From contig FCOD02000005.1 in assembly GCA_001544655.2 (NCBI GenBank), positions 1 through 64,000 on the forward strand: DNA of 64,000 bases. Reading direction: 5' to 3'. A model generated the notes under the pieces. It was not told the DNA's origin. It did not search any database and worked only from the letters and a program-made list of their open reading frames with translations. A program made the position numbers and the translations under genes. Shown in pieces: positions 60,378 through 64,000 of the stretch; within the stretch, counting starts at the first letter, position 1, and every line of letters begins with the position of its first letter. The DNA comes from Caballeronia turbans (lineage in GTDB: Bacteria; Pseudomonadota; Gammaproteobacteria; Burkholderiales; Burkholderiaceae).

Positions 60378-62300
60378 TCATGACGACTTGCGCACGCGCA
60401 GATACCAGTCGCACAGGAGCCGGACCTGCTTCGGCGTGTAGCCCTTCGCGACCATGCGGTTGACGAAGTCTTCGTGCTTGCGTTGCTCTTCGGCCGAGCC
60501 TTTCGCATTGAACGAAATTACCGGCAGAAGTTCTTCGGTGTTGGAGAACATCTTCTTTTCGATCACCACGCGCAGCTTCTCGTAGCTGATCCACGCGGGA
60601 TTCTTGCCGCCGTTCGCCGCACGCGCACGCAACACGAAGTTCACGATCTCGTTGCGGAAATCCTTCGGGTTGCTGATGCCCGCGGGCTTTTCGATCTTCT
60701 CCAGCTCGGCATTCAGCGCCGCCCGGTCGAAGCTCTCGCCGGTGTCGTGATCGCGGAACTCCTGATCCTGAATCCAGAAGTCGGCGTACGTCACATAGCG
60801 GTCGAAGATGTTTTGTCCATACTCCGAATACGACTCCAGATACGCGGTCTGAATTTCCTTGCCGATGAACTCGGCATAGCGCGAAGCCAGCACGTCCTTG
60901 ATGAACGACAGATACTTCTGCTCCGTCTCCGGCGGGAACTGTTCGCGTTCGATCTGCTGTTCGAGCACGTACATCAGATGCACCGGGTTCGCAGCGACTT
61001 CGCTCGAATCGAAGTTGAAGACGCGCGACAGGATCTTGAACGCGAAACGCGTGGACACGCCCGTCATGCCTTCGTCGACACCCGCGTAATCGCGATACTC
61101 CTGATACGACTTCGCCTTCGGGTCGGTGTCCTTCAGGTTCTCGCCGTCATAGACCTGCATCTTCGAAAAGAGACTCGAATTTTCCGGTTCGTGCAGGCGC
61201 GTGAGCACGGCCATCTGCGCCATCATCTTGAGCGTGCCCGGTGCGCAAACCGCCTCGGCGAGGGACGAGTTGCGCAAAAGCTTCTCGTAGATCTTGATCT
61301 CTTCGCCGTAACGCAGGCAGTACGGCACCTTCACGACGAAGATACGATCGAGCAGTGCTTCATTGTTCTTGTTGTTGCGAAACGCCTTCCACTCCGACTC
61401 GTTCGAGTGCGCGAGGATGACGCCGTCGAACGGAATCGCGCCGAAGCCTTCCGTGCCCTTGAAGTTGCCTTCCTGGGTCGCGGTGAGCAGCGGGTGCAGC
61501 ACCTTGATCGGCGCCTTGAACATTTCGACGAATTCCAGCAAGCCCTGATTGGCGAGGCACAGGCCACCGGAATAGCTGTATGCGTCAGCGTCGTCCTGCG
61601 AATAGGTTTCGAGCTTGCGGATATCCACCTTGCCGACGAGCGACGAGATGTCCTGATTGTTTTCGTCACCGGGCTCGGTCTTCGCGATGCCGATCTGGCG
61701 AAGGATGGAAGGATAGCGGCGCACCACGCGGAACTTGCGGATGTCGCCGTTGTATTCGTGCAGGCGCTTCACTGCCCACGGCGAAAGGATGCTCTTCAGA
61801 TAGCGGCGCGGAATGCCGTACTGCTCTTCGAGGACGGGACCGTCTTCGTCGTAATCGAAGAGGCCGAGCGGCGACTCATTGACGGGCGAACCCTTCAGCG
61901 AATAGAACGGAACGCGCTCCATGAGCTGCTTCAGTCGTTCGGCGATCGACGACTTGCCGCCGCCCACCGGACCCAGCAGATACAGGATCTGCTTCTTCTC
62001 TTCGAGACCCTGTGCCGCGTGCCGGAAGTACGACACGACGTTCTCGATCACCTCCTCCATTCCGTAGAATTCACGGAACGCCGGATACACCTTGATGACC
62101 TTGTTCGCAAACACACGCGATAAACGCGGGTCGAGGCGAGTGTCGACCATCTCCGGTTCCCCGATGGCCGTCAACATGCGTTCGCCCGCTGTTGCATATG
62201 TGGCAGGATCTTCTTTGCAGAGCGCGAGATACTCTTCGAGCGAGAATTCCTCCTCGCGGGTTTTTTCGAAGCGGGTCGCGAAACTGCTGTAGATATCCAT
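60378..62300 (-). CDS. prkA: PrkA-family serine protein kinase (YeaG-like)
   Basis: A 640-residue protein with an N-terminal AAA-type domain. Walker A is GPVGGGKSS (residues 110-118). The conserved VPFYSLKGSPVNESPLGLFD follows, and the C-terminal kinase-like region ends LCDWYLRVRKSS. GAGGAGGTAGC precedes the ATG, a strong ribosome binding site. YeaG-type kinases act with YeaH in sustained nitrogen-starvation and stationary-phase responses. It is first in the operon prkA-yeaH-spoVR. Confidence 0.95.
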   Translation of the reverse strand: MDIYSSFATRFEKTREEEFSLEEYLALCKEDPATYATAGERMLTAIGEPEMVDTRLDPRLSRVFANKVIKVYPAFREFYGMEEVIENVVSYFRHAAQGLEEKKQILYLLGPVGGGKSSIAERLKQLMERVPFYSLKGSPVNESPLGLFDYDEDGPVLEEQYGIPRRYLKSILSPWAVKRLHEYNGDIRKFRVVRRYPSILRQIGIAKTEPGDENNQDISSLVGKVDIRKLETYSQDDADAYSYSGGLCLANQGLLEFVEMFKAPIKVLHPLLTATQEGNFKGTEGFGAIPFDGVILAHSNESEWKAFRNNKNNEALLDRIFVVKVPYCLRYGEEIKIYEKLLRNSSLAEAVCAPGTLKMMAQMAVLTRLHEPENSSLFSKMQVYDGENLKDTDPKAKSYQEYRDYAGVDEGMTGVSTRFAFKILSRVFNFDSSEVAANPVHLMYVLEQQIEREQFPPETEQKYLSFIKDVLASRYAEFIGKEIQTAYLESYSEYGQNIFDRYVTYADFWIQDQEFRDHDTGESFDRAALNAELEKIEKPAGISNPKDFRNEIVNFVLRARAANGGKNPAWISYEKLRVVIEKKMFSNTEELLPVISFNAKGSAEEQRKHEDFVNRMVAKGYTPKQVRLLCDWYLRVRKSS

Positions 62301-62709
62301 GCTACCTCCTCGCCGAAGTCAGAAAGCTATGTCGTGCGCAACGCGCGTAATCGAAACGACATCGCTTGAATTCATCCTAAACCCTTTCGAATTTTTTTTC
62401 ACGCACTTGCGTTGTTCATTTGCTTCGAAGAATTACTAGCTTGGTGAGTTATTTTCGTTCACCTACAATCCTCATCCCAATGTCTCTATCCTGTTGCTCC
62501 GCATCGTCCCTGCCTGTTCGCTTCCCCGCGCACTTCGCTACTTGAGCACAGCTTCTGTCCGCCAATGCGAGGCGCGCCTCACTCGCGCGCATGCCTATAT
62601 CGCTTCATGTCGAATACGTGCGCTCGCGCTCATTCGATGCGATACATGAATGACATCGACGCCCATGCGACAGCATCAAGAACCGTTCCCGATGCGGGAT
62701 ATCCCCGCG
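62301..62709. other. Leader/promoter region of the PrkA operon, no gene
   Basis: About 410 bp with lower GC than average and a T8 run near 62390-62397. It should contain the prkA promoter on the minus strand, but I cannot name a clear -35/-10 pair or a sigma-54 (-24/-12) site. Open frames are short and lack ribosome binding sites. Confidence 0.4.
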
Positions 62710-63471
62710 TCACGCGAGCACGAGTTCCAGTTCGCCGATGCGATCGATCGAGCCATGCAGCATCCCCGGTCCGTCAATGCGATACGCACCCGTATAAGAG
62801 CCCGTGGTGATGGTCCAGAACGGTTCGACGGTCAAACCCATGCGGCAACAATGGTTGACGAGCCAGGGCAGCAATTCGCGGGGATCGCCCGCCGGATTGC
62901 CGAGCGCTTCCGGCGCGATCGAAACGCCGTCCAGTGTGAATTCCAGGCGCGGCGTGAGGAAGTCGAAGCCCGGCGCGACGACGTCGTAGGGTTCCATGCC
63001 CGACACCACGAGCGCGCCATTGTTCTGTGAGTCGGCGAGCTGCGCGAGCGGGTCGAGATTGGGCCATTGCGCAAACCGGCTGTCGACCACTTCGAGCGCG
63101 ACCGCGATGCCGCCTATCGCATCGAATACTTCCTCGCGCGTGTAAGGGTCATGTCGCGCGGGCAGCGCATAGGCGAAGCGGAACGCGACTTCGAGTTCCA
63201 CCAGTACGCGAAAAAATGATTGAAAAGGCACGCGCGCGGGCGAGACGTGGACGAGCGCGGCGTCGATAGGCGCGCCCGTGGCGAGCGCATCGGGGGCGCG
63301 CGCGCCGATCTTCCATGCGCCGATGCGCGCATCCGACTCTCTCAGCATCTCATGCTGGATTGCGTAGGCGGTGGGCGCGTCGGCCGGGATGTCGGCGGGC
63401 TCCAGCGTTTCGATGAGCCGATGCCGGCGGCGGGCGTCCGCGAGCTTCGCGGCGAGTGTCGATCCGGTCAT
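62710..63471 (-). CDS. 2-keto-4-pentenoate hydratase / fumarylacetoacetate-hydrolase-family protein
   Basis: From ATG 63471 (MTGSTLAAKLADARRRHRLI; GAGGA 7 bases upstream) the protein has 253 residues. The Lys in GAWKIGA and Glu pair in LVELEVAFRFA correspond to the hydratase active site and metal ligands. The C-terminal TGSYTGAYRIDGPG is usual for the MhpD/DmpE-like group. Enzymes of this kind hydrate 2-hydroxypentadienoates in aromatic meta-cleavage. No other pathway gene is adjacent, so the substrate is open. Confidence 0.82.
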   Translation of the reverse strand: MTGSTLAAKLADARRRHRLIETLEPADIPADAPTAYAIQHEMLRESDARIGAWKIGARAPDALATGAPIDAALVHVSPARVPFQSFFRVLVELEVAFRFAYALPARHDPYTREEVFDAIGGIAVALEVVDSRFAQWPNLDPLAQLADSQNNGALVVSGMEPYDVVAPGFDFLTPRLEFTLDGVSIAPEALGNPAGDPRELLPWLVNHCCRMGLTVEPFWTITTGSYTGAYRIDGPGMLHGSIDRIGELELVLA

Positions 63472-63599
63472 GTCGATATCCTCGTGTGAGCGGTGACGCA
63501 CACCCCTCAGTGTACGGGTTACCGGATCGGCGTTGGTCGCGCGCGTGTGCATTCGCGCGCATTCATCTCCTGTTCGCGGCTACGCGCCCTATGCCGTGC

Positions 63600-64000
63600 T
63601 CAGAACGTCTCCCAGTCGCCGCCTGCGTCCGCGGTCGGCGACGCGCGCGTCACCGGCACGATTGCGGCGCGCTTCGCCTGCGCTGTCACGAGCGGCTTCG
63701 TCACGAGCGCACGCGTGTGCGCCGTCATCGTTGCACGCGATGCAACTTTCACCGCCGGCGTGGATGCGACCGCCGCCGTCGCGTGCGGCGCGCCGTCCGC
63801 CATCTGGAACACCGCCACCGCCTGCCGCAGGCGCGTGGCCTGATCCTCGAGGGACTGCGCGGCCGCCGCCGCTTCCTCGACGAGTGCCGCGTTCTGCTGC
63901 GTCACCTCGTCCATCTGCGTGACTGCGCGCGACACTTGCTCGATGCCGCTCGACTGCTCCTCGGACGCCGCCGCGATCTCGCCCATGATGTCGGTCACGC
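63600..64000 (-). CDS. Methyl-accepting chemotaxis protein, C-terminal part (5' partial)
   Basis: The visible 133 residues include the end of the MCP signalling domain: [20 protein letters not shown], then [20 protein letters not shown]. The methylation helix is typical. A 60-residue Ala/Thr/Val-rich linker leads to the terminal GGDWETF. DWETF resembles the NWETF-type pentapeptide that tethers the methyltransferase CheR. The sensing part lies beyond the window edge. Confidence 0.93.
   Translation of the reverse strand, partial: VTDIMGEIAAASEEQSSGIEQVSRAVTQMDEVTQQNAALVEEAAAAAQSLEDQATRLRQAVAVFQMADGAPHATAAVASTPAVKVASRATMTAHTRALVTKPLVTAQAKRAAIVPVTRASPTADAGGDWETF

Noticed and set aside
1-64000. 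tRNA, rRNA or CRISPR array
   Set aside because: No cloverleaf with the conserved GTTCRA loop, no rRNA motif and no regularly spaced repeat of 25-40 bases was found by eye; a covariance search would be needed to exclude a tRNA fully.

Overview
The window looks like a chromosome segment of a GC-rich betaproteobacterium in the Burkholderiaceae, most likely Caballeronia or Paraburkholderia. This is inferred from protein flavour, base composition and gene neighbourhoods (a paa phenylacetate operon, RdgC, an NCS1 permease, many DMT exporters, LysR pairs); no database search was possible. About 60 genes are packed on both strands. I found no rRNA, tRNA or CRISPR array.

Layout. 1-4334: the 3' end of a phenylacetate operon, with the tail of paaE followed by thiolase, paaH and paaK. 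4577-10500: an RND tripartite efflux operon in the order pump, adaptor, outer-membrane channel. 10598-13384: a methanethiol-oxidase (SBP56) gene with a small membrane-protein partner, a 51-residue His-rich membrane peptide and a small acidic protein. 13474-24732: housekeeping and accessory genes, including an Lrp regulator divergent from a DMT transporter, rdgC, a diguanylate cyclase, a second DMT transporter, a YihY protein, an NCS1 permease, diacylglycerol kinase and a TehA-type channel.

24775-34774 (minus strand) is the most interesting part. It is a tight six-gene unit: two-partner-secretion exoprotein, its TpsB transporter, a FecR-domain periplasmic protein, a SulP anion transporter carrying STAS and cyclic-nucleotide-binding domains, a CHASE2 adenylate/guanylate cyclase, and a class II cyclic-nucleotide phosphodiesterase. 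One transcript could therefore encode the maker, the binder and the destroyer of a cyclic nucleotide together with a surface exoprotein. A LysR gene lies just upstream.

36070-42945 holds small envelope and stress-type genes: Tyr/Pro-rich secreted proteins, a cupin, a DMT exporter, DUF883, a degenerate receiver domain, DUF1488, FmdB-type zinc ribbon, DUF4142, beta-carbonic anhydrase, TFIIB-type zinc finger and a CBS pair. 43114-46730 contains a TPR-glycosyltransferase gene, a truncated insertion-sequence remnant and a complete 1650-bp insertion sequence with inverted repeats and a 5-bp target duplication. 46795-48935 is a SigJ-type sigma factor / VOC / YCII operon. A promoter-peptide-terminator unit (49039-49226) precedes a DUF2917 gene.

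49681-57174: tannase-family esterase, LysR divergent from an MFS exporter, aldo/keto reductase, RarD and an AI-2E/PerM permease. 57235-62300: the PrkA kinase / YeaH / SpoVR stress operon. The window closes with a 2-keto-4-pentenoate-hydratase-like gene and the C-terminus of a chemoreceptor ending in a CheR-tether-like pentapeptide.
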